From: Saprospiraceae bacterium
Lineage (GTDB): Bacteria; Bacteroidota; Bacteroidia; Chitinophagales; Saprospiraceae
Direction of reading: 5' to 3'
Assembly: GCA_016715965.1 (NCBI GenBank)
Contig: JADJXG010000001.1
Span: 1,927,501-1,991,500 of the forward strand
Length of the DNA: 64,000 nucleotides
Part shown: piece by piece, positions 17,382 to 25,942 of the stretch
Layout of the letters: every line of letters starts with the position of its first letter
How positions within the stretch are numbered: position 1 is the first letter of the stretch
Made by a program: the position numbers and the translations under genes
Notes under the pieces: generated by a model
Seen by the model: only the letters and a program-made list of their open reading frames with translations
The model's database searches: none
Told to the model about the DNA's origin: nothing

Positions 17382-19115
17382 CTAGCGAATAAAACCAACC
17401 GGCATTTTTTCGTCGTAATCTCCTGCAATCATTGGTGTCTGCGCCAGTCCGGTGTATTCTCTGACCCTTCCATAGACGAAATCAAACAACTCCCGGATGG
17501 TGATGGTCTTGTTGGTGTCCAGATCAGCCTCTCCTTTGAGACCCCGGATCAGATAGTGTGAAAAAATTCCTTGACGAAGCCCTCCGTCTTCCAGAGAAAA
17601 CTCCCTTGCTTTGGAAGACATGACAAAAGCACTCCCTCCCGAACTCTTGTCCAACTCTTCATAGAAAAACATCAAAGAAGAGGCATAAGGTCCTTTGGCA
17701 GCCAAGAGACTTCCGGAATGGCAGGCATCGGCATAACATATTTTGTGCCTGGCTTTTGATTTGGAAAACAAGTTTATCACTTCATCATGGGTTATGGCAT
17801 TTTGATAACCATCGTAGTCAATGGGGAGAAAAGTACCTTCCAGGCCATGACCGGAAAAATAGAGAACAACCATGTCATTGTCATCGGCTTTAAGATAGAG
17901 TTCGTTCATGGCCTTCAATATATTCAATCGGGATGCGTCTTCATCCACCAGAATGCGGATTTGAGATTCTGGCAGAGCGCCCCCTTCCGGACTTTTATAA
18001 AAAGCGTACATCCGGTAGGCATCGTCGTCAGAATATTTCAAGGTCGGCATGTGTTCATAACGGCTCACGCCAACGATCACTGCCCAAATTTTGACTTCAT
18101 CATTCTGGTCTATTTGTACGGTTTCATCCAGGACAAATTCTTTTTTATGATGAAGTTGTTTGATGGCTTCGCCGTTTTTCCAGATCGCTCCATAAACCAA
18201 GCCGGATTTAAAATACATGGTTCCCTCTCCGTGTGGTGCATGATTTTCCCAGTCGCCTTCGTACCGGTCTCCATTGGCATAATAGCATATTCCTTGTCCT
18301 TTGGCCTCGCCATTCGAAAACTCTCCTACGTATTTTGAACCATCTGCATAATCCAAAATTCCTTTCCCGGATTTACAAAAAGTCTTGTTGCAATTGGGTA
18401 AAGCATTCTCTGACTGAGTCAATTGAACCTTGGAAGAATCCGCGCTCAGCAATTTCATGTCCGCAATGGGTTCCGATTCATCCAACACCCTTATGGGTTT
18501 GTCCTCCACCCAATCACCCGATAGTATTTTGCCTTTGGCGTCGGTGTATTCACCATATCCATGTCTTTTCCCATTTTTCCAGTCACCGTTGTAATGCGAA
18601 CCGTCTGAATAAAAGTACCTTCCCTTGCCTTCAAAAACCCCTTTGAGAAACTGGCCTTCATATCTCTCCCCTGATTTCTGATAGAGACTGCCTTTGCCAT
18701 TGGGCGAATCGTCCATCCATTCACCAGTGTAGCGATGGCCGTCTGCAAATTCCATGGTACCCGTGCCTTGCATTTTATCCGCTATAAATCCTCCGGTGTA
18801 TTGGTTTCCGTTTTTAAAAACCATTTTACCCTCACCATGTCTTTTTCCATGATACCAGTTGCCGAGATATTTAGATCCATTCGAATAATAAAAGACTCCT
18901 TTGCCATGCATTTTTCCGGATTGAAACTCTCCGGTGTATCTGGCTTTGCTCGCAAAAAGGTAGCTGCCAAATCCATTCAAACAATTACCGCGAATGCAGG
19001 ATTGAGCCTGAATATTTTGATGCGTGATAAACCAGAATGCAGAGAGACATAGCACCCATTGAAAACCTTTTGGTTTTGGGACAGGAAGGGATGCTTGTTG
19101 GGCTAGCTTATTCAT
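17382..19115 (-). CDS. MORN-repeat protein with C-terminal caspase-like (C14) peptidase domain
   Basis: About 577 residues from the ATG at 19115 (an upstream ATG at 19178 adds 21 residues; 19115 leads directly into the signal segment ending I-Q-A-Q-S). About nine MORN repeats (Y-x-G-x-(W/F)-x-x-G-x-x-x-G-x-G) fill residues ~45-320, interrupted by a Lys/Ser-rich linker. The caspase-like domain covers ~340-577, with catalytic His in Y-F-S-G-H-G and catalytic Cys in D-A-C-H-S-G. Both residues are present, so activity is plausible. MORN repeats bind lipids or membranes in other systems. The protein should be exported. The gene stands alone; its substrate is unknown. Confidence 0.9.
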   Translation of the reverse strand: MNKLAQQASLPVPKPKGFQWVLCLSAFWFITHQNIQAQSCIRGNCLNGFGSYLFASKARYTGEFQSGKMHGKGVFYYSNGSKYLGNWYHGKRHGEGKMVFKNGNQYTGGFIADKMQGTGTMEFADGHRYTGEWMDDSPNGKGSLYQKSGERYEGQFLKGVFEGKGRYFYSDGSHYNGDWKNGKRHGYGEYTDAKGKILSGDWVEDKPIRVLDESEPIADMKLLSADSSKVQLTQSENALPNCNKTFCKSGKGILDYADGSKYVGEFSNGEAKGQGICYYANGDRYEGDWENHAPHGEGTMYFKSGLVYGAIWKNGEAIKQLHHKKEFVLDETVQIDQNDEVKIWAVIVGVSRYEHMPTLKYSDDDAYRMYAFYKSPEGGALPESQIRILVDEDASRLNILKAMNELYLKADDNDMVVLYFSGHGLEGTFLPIDYDGYQNAITHDEVINLFSKSKARHKICYADACHSGSLLAAKGPYASSLMFFYEELDKSSGGSAFVMSSKAREFSLEDGGLRQGIFSHYLIRGLKGEADLDTNKTITIRELFDFVYGRVREYTGLAQTPMIAGDYDEKMPVGFIR

Positions 19116-19247
19116 AAATACTGTATTAAAAGGATAAATATATAACAAAAAATTGTAATATGGGTTTAATTTGGACAATCGGCCTTTATTTTTGTTACAG
19201 AAATCCTAACAGAGAACAAGCCCACTTTATTATTTGGTATCGGGGAT

Positions 19248-19255
19248 TATATTTG
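19248..19255 (+). promoter_or_regulatory. Bacteroidota -7 box (TATATTTG)
   Basis: A perfect TAnnTTTG match 17 bases upstream of the DUF4920 gene. A second match (TATTTTTG, 19187-19194) lies further upstream. Confidence 0.55.
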
Positions 19256-19272
19256 TGCAAGATTTACAATTT

Positions 19273-19773
19273 ATGAAAAACTTAAGTATATTATTAATAG
19301 CACTCTTTTTTGCAGCTTGTAAAAATCAAGCACCCAATGAATCTGCACCTGCTGCCATGGCAAGTCATTTAGCGGTCTATGGTGATTCCATTTCAACAGA
19401 TGGAGCCATTGGAGTGACTGATGCTTTGGGAAATCTGAAGACCCAGGATTCCGTTTTTTGCACCGTCAGCGGCTATGTCACCAGCGTGTGTAAAGTGAAG
19501 GGATGTTGGATGGTCCTTAGCGAAAACCCGCAGGATAGCACTGGTTTTTTTGTGAAATTTAAGGATTATGGTTTTTTTGTTCCACTGGAGTTTGAAGGAA
19601 CAAAAGTTGTTGTAAAGGGAAAAGCATTCAAAGAAGTTACCGGCGTGGATGAATTAAAACACTATGCTGAAGACGAGGGCAAATCACAAGCAGAAATCGA
19701 TGCCATCACCCAGCCGCAGGAAGAAATGAAATTTATGGCGGACGGAGTCGTTGTATTGGAAGAAAAAAAATAA
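19273..19773 (+). CDS. DUF4920 lipoprotein
   Basis: About 166 residues. The ATG at 19273 gives a short lipoprotein signal with lipobox F-A-A-C; an upstream in-frame start at 19234 would spoil it. The C-terminal two thirds match DUF4920, an OB-like exported domain with C-K-V-K-G-C-W-M motif cysteines, F-V-K-F-K-D-Y-G-F-F-V-P and a late E-(E)-M-K-F-M-A-D-G-V. The function of the family is not established; the C-x-x-x-x-C pair could bind metal or be redox-active. The aldolase gene starts 6 bases downstream, so the two are likely co-transcribed. Confidence 0.85.
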   Translation: MKNLSILLIALFFAACKNQAPNESAPAAMASHLAVYGDSISTDGAIGVTDALGNLKTQDSVFCTVSGYVTSVCKVKGCWMVLSENPQDSTGFFVKFKDYGFFVPLEFEGTKVVVKGKAFKEVTGVDELKHYAEDEGKSQAEIDAITQPQEEMKFMADGVVVLEEKK

Positions 19774-19779
19774 TCGAGA

Positions 19780-20847
19780 ATGGGACAAACAGCTCATCTA
19801 CTGGGAAGTCAGGCTGCCTTTTACCTGGAACATCAATGTAAAACGATTGACAAAAGCCATTTGCATTTACCCGGACCTGAAAGCGTAGAGCGCATTTGGA
19901 CCATGTCCAATCGCAACAACCGGGTGCTTTCCAGCCTTCAACAGATTTTTTCTCACGGCAGATTGTCTGAGACAGGATATGTCTCTATTTTGCCTGTGGA
20001 TCAAGGCATCGAACACAGTGCCGGAGCTTCCTTTTCACCCAATCCCATTTATTTTGATCCGGAAAATATTGTCAAATTGGCCATTGAAGGAGGTTGTAAT
20101 GCAGTTGCGTCCACCTTTGGTGTCCTTGGAGCTGTATCCAGAAAATATGCCCATCGAATACCATTCATTGTCAAAATCAATCACAATGAATTGTTGACCT
20201 ATCCCAATAAATTTGATCAAATCATGTTTGGTGGAATCAAAGATGCCTGGAACATGGGAGCAGTAGCGGTGGGCGCCACCATTTATTTTGGTTCGGATGA
20301 AAGTGGGCGACAAATCGTCGAAGTGTCGGAAGCATTTGAGTATGCCCATGAGTTGGGTCTTGCCACCGTGCTATGGTGTTATCTCAGAAATCCATCCTTT
20401 AAAAAAGATGGAAAGGATTATCACAACGCTGCTGATTTGACAGGACAAGCCAATCATCTGGGGGTGACCATACAGGCAGATATCATCAAGCAAAAGTTAC
20501 CCACCCTCAACAATGGTTATGAAGCTTTGAACATGGGCGGTTCGTCTTATGGAAAATTGAACCCTAAAATGTACTCAGAACTTAGTTCAGATCATCCGAT
20601 TGATCTTTGCCGATATCAGGTAACCAATTGCTATATGGGGCGATCGGGCTTGATTAATTCTGGTGGCGAATCCAAGGGAGAATCGGATTTTCAGGAAGCT
20701 GTTACCACCGCGGTGATCAACAAAAGGGCCGGTGGTATGGGACTTATTTCCGGCCGGAAAGCTTTTCAAAAACCTTATTCAGAAGGAATCAAATTGTTGA
20801 ATGCCATCCAGGATGTATATCTGGACAAGGAAGTTACCCTGGCTTAA
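19780..20847 (+). CDS. fbaB: Class I fructose-bisphosphate aldolase (archaeal/DhnA type)
   Basis: 355 residues, as expected for FbaB-type enzymes. Recognised by I-L-P-V-D-Q-G-I-E-H-S near residue 70, then I-P-F-I-V-K-I-N-H-N-E, V-A-V-G-A-T-I-Y-F-G-S, and the late G-R-S-G-L-I-N-S-G-G-E-S phosphate-binding region. It is a Schiff-base aldolase cleaving fructose 1,6-bisphosphate to two triose phosphates in glycolysis/gluconeogenesis in the cytosol. It lies 6 bases after the DUF4920 gene. A strong hairpin terminator follows at 21193. Confidence 0.92.
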   Translation: MGQTAHLLGSQAAFYLEHQCKTIDKSHLHLPGPESVERIWTMSNRNNRVLSSLQQIFSHGRLSETGYVSILPVDQGIEHSAGASFSPNPIYFDPENIVKLAIEGGCNAVASTFGVLGAVSRKYAHRIPFIVKINHNELLTYPNKFDQIMFGGIKDAWNMGAVAVGATIYFGSDESGRQIVEVSEAFEYAHELGLATVLWCYLRNPSFKKDGKDYHNAADLTGQANHLGVTIQADIIKQKLPTLNNGYEALNMGGSSYGKLNPKMYSELSSDHPIDLCRYQVTNCYMGRSGLINSGGESKGESDFQEAVTTAVINKRAGGMGLISGRKAFQKPYSEGIKLLNAIQDVYLDKEVTLA

Positions 20848-20995
20848 GATTTAGGCTTTAAATGGCAATGTTTTTTCAGAGGGCAATCCCAGGATTAGTC
20901 CAGACTTTTCCTTTTTAATCCAAAGTTTTCAACCAAAATGAAATTTGCAGCTCCCGGATGGAGTTCATTATGAGCGATTGCATTCATTTGGGTTT

Positions 20996-21172
20996 AACCC
21001 AGAATTGTCATTAGATTTTGTAATGAGAGCCAAAAGAGCAACAAAGGCAAGACTCCTCGAAAGAAATTCGCGCGGAGGTGAAGTTATATTTCATTGAGCA
21101 CGAATTTCGAGAAGAGGCTTGCATTTAAAGCTATTTTGGCTCGTAATAGAATTCTAATGACAATTCTGGGTT
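20996..21172. repeat. Long imperfect palindrome, ~177 bp
   Basis: The ends are 20-bp perfect inverted arms (20996-21015 and 21153-21172, starting AACCCAGAATTG). Inner paired blocks follow in register: GAGCCAAAA (21027-21035) with TTTTGGCTC (21134-21142), and GAAATTCG (21063-21070) with CGAATTTC (21101-21108). A ~30-base centre is left unpaired. It contains no ORF of note. It could be a miniature inverted-repeat element or a structured RNA in the 3' region of the aldolase transcript. No clear target duplication is visible. Confidence 0.7.
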
Positions 21173-21192
21173 CAATAAATTTGAAGGCAGAT

Positions 21193-21228
21193 AAAAAAAA
21201 GGAGCCAATTTAATTTGGCTCCTTTTTT
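21193..21228. terminator. Bidirectional rho-independent terminator
   Basis: A-run, GGAGCCAA stem, TTAAT loop, TTGGCTCC stem, T-run. It is symmetrical and lies between the convergent aldolase and DUF4440-like genes, so it can serve both strands. Confidence 0.9.
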
Positions 21229-21272
21229 AGAAGAATCAGTGCCTTGTTTCTTCTGAAAAAATCAAATTGCAA

Positions 21273-21764
21273 TTACTTTTTTTCCGGTGTCGTAGAGATG
21301 CTCATATCGCGAATGCATTGATATTTTCCATCTTTCTTCTTGAAAACAGATAAATAGTATCCTTTGTCTTTTTCTGTGCTATCAGGAGCTACTTCTGTCC
21401 AAGAACCGATCTCTACCGCCAAATCTCCATCCGCAAATAAATCCACGATCTTATAAACATTTTGATTGCCGGATGAATCAGCCGCCATTCTGCTGGCAAT
21501 TCTTTCTTTGATGGCGCTTCTACCCACAATTGGGTCATTGCCTTTGTGATAACTAACGGCATCTTCACTGTAATAGGCAGCAACTGCCTCCGCGTCTTTT
21601 GCTTTTTCTCCTGCAGCAAATCCATCTTCCATGGCCTGAATTTCAGTTTTCAATGCATCCATGTCAATGCTTGCCGCTGCCGGAGTTTCTGCAGGTTTTG
21701 CACAGGAAGATAATAAAACCAGGATTGCTCCTGCCAAGTTCAGAATAAGATTTTGTGGTTTCAT
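21273..21764 (-). CDS. DUF4440/SnoaL-like (NTF2-fold) lipoprotein
   Basis: 163 residues with lipoprotein signal and lipobox L-S-S-C at residues ~18-21. After a short Ala/Pro linker comes an NTF2-like domain: M-E-D-G-F-A-A-G-E-K-A-K-D-A-E-A-V-A-A-Y-Y, then D-A-V-S-Y, and a late G-S-W-T-E-V segment with alternating beta strands. The cone-shaped fold is used for many ligand-binding or small catalytic roles; no specific function can be named. A TAnnTTTG box lies ~32 bases upstream. Confidence 0.85.
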   Translation of the reverse strand: MKPQNLILNLAGAILVLLSSCAKPAETPAAASIDMDALKTEIQAMEDGFAAGEKAKDAEAVAAYYSEDAVSYHKGNDPIVGRSAIKERIASRMAADSSGNQNVYKIVDLFADGDLAVEIGSWTEVAPDSTEKDKGYYLSVFKKKDGKYQCIRDMSISTTPEKK

Positions 21765-21795
21765 TTGATATGATTTTGTTTTGTTGAATAATCTC

Positions 21796-21803
21796 CAAAG
21801 TTA
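21796..21803 (-). promoter_or_regulatory. Bacteroidota -7 box (TAACTTTG)
   Basis: Minus-strand match to TAnnTTTG, 31 bases upstream of the lipoprotein start at 21764. Confidence 0.55.
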
Positions 21804-21946
21804 AAAGAAACAATCAGTTTTTAAAGCAATTGACATAGGAATACAAGCAAATTGTGATCAAATTGGGATTCTATTGACAAATCGTTATAATATACGCCCC
21901 TTGCTTGCTAAATGATGGTCATTTTTTTTTCAGCATGGTTTCCCAT

Positions 21947-24397
21947 TCATTGTACAAATACCCTTCGCACGCGATGTGAAATACCGCATAGAATTTCATA
22001 AGGTATGGTATCACACAATTCGGCAAGTTGGCTGATGTCGTTGTTTTTCCCAAAGATCTCTACCTCATCTCCTTCGATGGCTTCAGGAATGTCCGTGACA
22101 TCCACCATGCACATGTCCATGCAGACCACCCCGATCAACGGTTGCCTTGATCCATGGACCAACACCTTAAATTTTCTTTCACCGGCGATGCGCGGTAAGC
22201 CATCAGCGTACCCCATACTCAGGACCGCAATACGCGAAGCACGATGGACCTTGCCAGATCGATTGTAGCTGATGGTTTGTTCTTTTTCCACCGTTTTGAT
22301 TTGGCTGATTCTGGTTTTGAGGCTGTGAACTCTTTCCAATACATGGGAAATGTAAGGGTCATGGTCGATACCGTATAAACCAATGCCCAATCTGACCATG
22401 TCCAATTGGAGTTCCGGGTGTCTGCTGATTCCTCCACTGTTTAAGAGGTGTGCAATCGGTCGATAAGCTATGGTATCGCAAATCTGGTCAAAGGCTTTTT
22501 TAAATACTTCAAACTGACGTTTTGTAAATGGATCAAACTCCTCTTGATCGCTTGCAGACAAATGACTGAATACGGATGCGATTTTGATGTGCGGGTTTGA
22601 TAGGATCAAATTTGACACAGTGCTTACATCCTCTGGAGCAAGTCCGAGTCGATTCATCCCGCTTTCGATTTTGAGATGAATTTCGATGGGATTACCGCCT
22701 ACCGAGTCCAGAATTCTTTGAATCTGAGTAGCTGAAAAGATCTCTGGTTCGAGTTGGAATTCCATTAGTTCGCCAAAATCAGCATGGGCTGTATTCATCA
22801 CCATGATTCTGCTGCGGATTCCTTTTTGTCTGAGCAAAATCCCCTCGTCGGGATAGGCTACAGCAAGATAATCCACTCCTTTGTGTTCAAGAAATTTGGC
22901 GATTTCATATTGTCCCGAACCATAAGCAGATGCCTTGACCACTGCCATGATTCTGGTACTTGGTTTGAGACGGGATTTGTAAACAGATACATTGTGGAGA
23001 ATAGAGGCCAGGTCCACTTCGAGAATGGTATCATGTCTGGATAGAGAGAAGGACTGAAAAAACTTTTCAAGGGCAAATTGTCTGGCACCTTTAATCAAAA
23101 TACATTCTCTGTGAAATCCAATGCCATCGGCTTGTTGAATCAAATGCTCTGTGCTGTTGAAATGGTGAAACGCGATGTTTGGATTCAGGTAGGATCTTAT
23201 TCCCGCTATTTGTTCTCCAATGGCGACGACCCTGCGAATTTTAAATTGATGGATCAATCCGGAGAGTTCAGTGAGCAATGCAGTGTCGTGATCTCTTCTG
23301 GCAAAATCAGAAAGCACCAGACTGCGCGACAAATTATCGTTTTGCTGATCGAGAAATCGCAAGGCCAGAGAAAGTGATTTTAAGTCCAGTGAATAACTGT
23401 CATTGATTAAAACACATTCGTGGAGTCCTTCTTTTTGTTCGAGTCGGAGTCGCAGTCCATGCAGCTTCTGGACGGTCTGCTGAATTTCATTTTCTGTCAG
23501 ACCAAAATACAGCGCAGCGATGATGCAATGTGTCAGATTTTCGATGGAGGCCTGGTCTTTGAAAGGAAGTTCAAAATGAAAATCTTGTGAGTTCCAATTG
23601 AATTTCAAGGACGGAAAATCCGATTCACTCTTTTGATGGAGATGGATTTGAAGCTGGTTGTGAACCCCGGCACCCCAACTGATGGCGGCTGGATCTTCTT
23701 GCAGTACTTCGTGTAAATCCGGATAATCTCCACAATACAAATAATTCTTGCAGCGCGCAAACAGCCTTTTTTTCTCCAGAATTTTTTGATGGCGGTGTAG
23801 AAAGCCGTTGTCATGGGCGTCTCCGATGTTGGTAAAAATACCAAAATCCGCCGCGATGATTTCAGACAGAGTTTGCATCTCACCCGGCTGAGAAATTCCT
23901 GCTTCAAAAATCGCAATTGAATGAGAGGAATCCAAATCCATGACAGACAAGGCCACACCCAGCTGACTGTTGTAGCTCTTTGGATTTCTGCAAACATTGT
24001 ATTGCTGACCCAATAATTGGCTCAGCCATTCCTTGGTGATGGTTTTGCCATTGCTCCCTGTGATTCCGATGACAGGTAGATTGAAATTTTTGCGGTGATG
24101 AGCAGCCAATGTTTGAAGTGCAGCCAGGCTGTCGTCCACCTGCAAAATCCATACATGATCCATGGGTTCTATTGGATGATGGGTCACAAAAGCTGCGACG
24201 CCTTTTTGGACCAGTTCAGGAATGTAGAGATGTCCGGCTGTATGAATTCCATCCAATGCAAAGAATACAGTTTTCTCCGGTAAGGTCACATACCTCGAAT
24301 CTGTTTCTACTTTTGAAAGAACCAATGAGTCCGGACCACTGCATCGCTGCTTGGCGTGAAGGATTTCGCTAAGTTCATGAATGGTATAGCTTTTCAT
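21947..24397 (-). CDS. murF-alr: MurF-alanine racemase fusion protein
   Basis: 816 residues carrying two enzymes. The N-terminal ~455 residues are a Mur ligase, with the ATP loop G-I-T-G-S-N-G-K-T at ~108-116 and H-D-N-G central motifs. This part adds D-Ala-D-Ala to the UDP-MurNAc tripeptide. The C-terminal ~360 residues are a PLP alanine racemase, with the catalytic Lys in V-V-K-A-S-A-Y-G-S-G (~485) and the second-subunit Tyr region near S-M-G-Y-A-D-G. It supplies and uses D-alanine in one protein, a fusion known in Bacteroidota. Its ATG overlaps the purD stop by 4 bases. Confidence 0.94.
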   Translation of the reverse strand: MKSYTIHELSEILHAKQRCSGPDSLVLSKVETDSRYVTLPEKTVFFALDGIHTAGHLYIPELVQKGVAAFVTHHPIEPMDHVWILQVDDSLAALQTLAAHHRKNFNLPVIGITGSNGKTITKEWLSQLLGQQYNVCRNPKSYNSQLGVALSVMDLDSSHSIAIFEAGISQPGEMQTLSEIIAADFGIFTNIGDAHDNGFLHRHQKILEKKRLFARCKNYLYCGDYPDLHEVLQEDPAAISWGAGVHNQLQIHLHQKSESDFPSLKFNWNSQDFHFELPFKDQASIENLTHCIIAALYFGLTENEIQQTVQKLHGLRLRLEQKEGLHECVLINDSYSLDLKSLSLALRFLDQQNDNLSRSLVLSDFARRDHDTALLTELSGLIHQFKIRRVVAIGEQIAGIRSYLNPNIAFHHFNSTEHLIQQADGIGFHRECILIKGARQFALEKFFQSFSLSRHDTILEVDLASILHNVSVYKSRLKPSTRIMAVVKASAYGSGQYEIAKFLEHKGVDYLAVAYPDEGILLRQKGIRSRIMVMNTAHADFGELMEFQLEPEIFSATQIQRILDSVGGNPIEIHLKIESGMNRLGLAPEDVSTVSNLILSNPHIKIASVFSHLSASDQEEFDPFTKRQFEVFKKAFDQICDTIAYRPIAHLLNSGGISRHPELQLDMVRLGIGLYGIDHDPYISHVLERVHSLKTRISQIKTVEKEQTISYNRSGKVHRASRIAVLSMGYADGLPRIAGERKFKVLVHGSRQPLIGVVCMDMCMVDVTDIPEAIEGDEVEIFGKNNDISQLAELCDTIPYEILCGISHRVRRVFVQ

Positions 24398-25662
24398 GAT
24401 AAATCAAAACCGATGTCTTTGCGGTAATATTTGCCTTCAAATGAAATTTGATTTGCCAGATCCATTGCTTTCTGAACGGCAGAAACTCTGTCCTCTGCCA
24501 GGCAACTGACTGCGAGCACACGTCCACCGGAAGTAATGAGAGCATGGTCTTTTTGAGCGACAGCTGCAAAGAATATATGTTCGTTTGATTTCAATGCGGG
24601 CATATGGCCAATGTGTTTCCCTTTTTCGAATTCTCCGGGGTATCCGCCGCTCACCAGGAAGACGGTTGCTGCGTGTTGATCAGAAATTTTGAGCCTGGTG
24701 TTTTCCAGTTTTCCCTGATGACAAAGCAGACAAAGTTCTACAAGGTCAGAATCAAGTCTCAGGAGGATGGATTCTGTTTCAGGATCTCCCAGACGGCAAT
24801 TGTATTCGATGACATAAGGCTCATTATTTACCTTGATCAGACCAAAGAAAATAAATCCCTGATACGCCAGACCGTCTTTTTGCAGACCTTGTATGGTAGG
24901 CAGGATAATTTTGTTTTTCACTTTTTCCATCATGACTTCATCGGCAAAAGCTACCGGAGAGATGGAACCCATTCCCCCTGTATTGGGTCCGGTGTCCGCT
25001 TCACCCACTCGTTTGTAATCTTTGGCGGTGGGAAGCAATGCATATTGATTTCCATTGGTAAGAACGAATACCGAAAATTCTATTCCACTTAAAAATTCTT
25101 CCAGTACAATTTGAGTAGAAGCATCGCCAAATTTTCCGCCGAGCATGGAGCGGATTTCCTCTTCTGATTCGGCTTGACTTTGGGTGATCACTACACCTTT
25201 TCCAGCAGCCAGTCCATCCGCTTTGATGACCAGTGGAAGGCCCAGGGATTTTCCGTATTCGATGGCTTCTTCTATCTGATGATGATTGAAAGATCGGTAT
25301 CGGGCGGTAGGAATGTTGTGCCTGAGCATAAATTGTTTGGCGAATGCTTTGCTTGCTTCCAGCTGAGCTCCTTGTTTTTTTGGTCCGATGAGTATAAGCT
25401 TCGGATGATGGATTTCCAGAAAATCCATGAGTCCTTCAGCCAGAGGTGCTTCGGGACCACAGATGACCATATCCATGGAATGGGCTCTGCACAAATCGAG
25501 AATGTCCTGATGATGTCCAATGTCCATGGGGTGTAGCATCCCAAGTTTAGTCATTCCGGGATTACCGGGTGCAATGTGCAGTTCTGTGGTCAGAGGGCTT
25601 TGGGAAAGTTTATAAGCCATGGCGTGTTCACGGGCACCGGATCCCAGAAGGAGAATTTTCAT
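24394..25662 (-). CDS. purD: Phosphoribosylamine-glycine ligase
   Basis: 422 residues, the normal length. The start M-K-I-L-L-L-G-S-G-A-R-E-H-A is typical of GARS. ATP-grasp motifs follow: P-L-V-I-K-A-D-G-L-A-A-G-K-G-V, F-L-S-G-I-E-F-S and G-P-N-T-G-G-M-G-S. The late E-Y-N-C-R-L-G-D-P-E-T motif carries metal ligands. It joins glycine to 5-phosphoribosylamine in purine synthesis. It is first in a two-gene unit with murF-alr (ATGA overlap), and a TATCTTTG box lies 26 bases upstream. Confidence 0.96.
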   Translation of the reverse strand: MKILLLGSGAREHAMAYKLSQSPLTTELHIAPGNPGMTKLGMLHPMDIGHHQDILDLCRAHSMDMVICGPEAPLAEGLMDFLEIHHPKLILIGPKKQGAQLEASKAFAKQFMLRHNIPTARYRSFNHHQIEEAIEYGKSLGLPLVIKADGLAAGKGVVITQSQAESEEEIRSMLGGKFGDASTQIVLEEFLSGIEFSVFVLTNGNQYALLPTAKDYKRVGEADTGPNTGGMGSISPVAFADEVMMEKVKNKIILPTIQGLQKDGLAYQGFIFFGLIKVNNEPYVIEYNCRLGDPETESILLRLDSDLVELCLLCHQGKLENTRLKISDQHAATVFLVSGGYPGEFEKGKHIGHMPALKSNEHIFFAAVAQKDHALITSGGRVLAVSCLAEDRVSAVQKAMDLANQISFEGKYYRKDIGFDLS

Positions 25663-25688
25663 ACGACTTTAGTCTGATTTTGGTCTTG

Positions 25689-25696
25689 CAAAGATA
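25689..25696 (-). promoter_or_regulatory. Bacteroidota -7 box for purD-murF/alr
   Basis: TATCTTTG on the minus strand, 27 bases upstream of purD. Confidence 0.6.
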
Positions 25697-25942
25697 GTTT
25701 AAAATCAACTCCGGACTGGCTCAATAATGCTGATGTGGCAGGGTAATCTCAATATGTACCTACGTGTAGTTTTTTAATATTACGACAATCACCAACTTAT
25801 ATATTTTTGAAAAACACTTTTGATGGATGGGTCATTCTGGTATAAGACCGGAATTGGCCAGAGAGAAAAATTATTTTTGTTGTTTGGCTTAATTATTCTG
25901 CTATTTTTACACAATCAAACAAAACCTTTAAAAACATTAATT

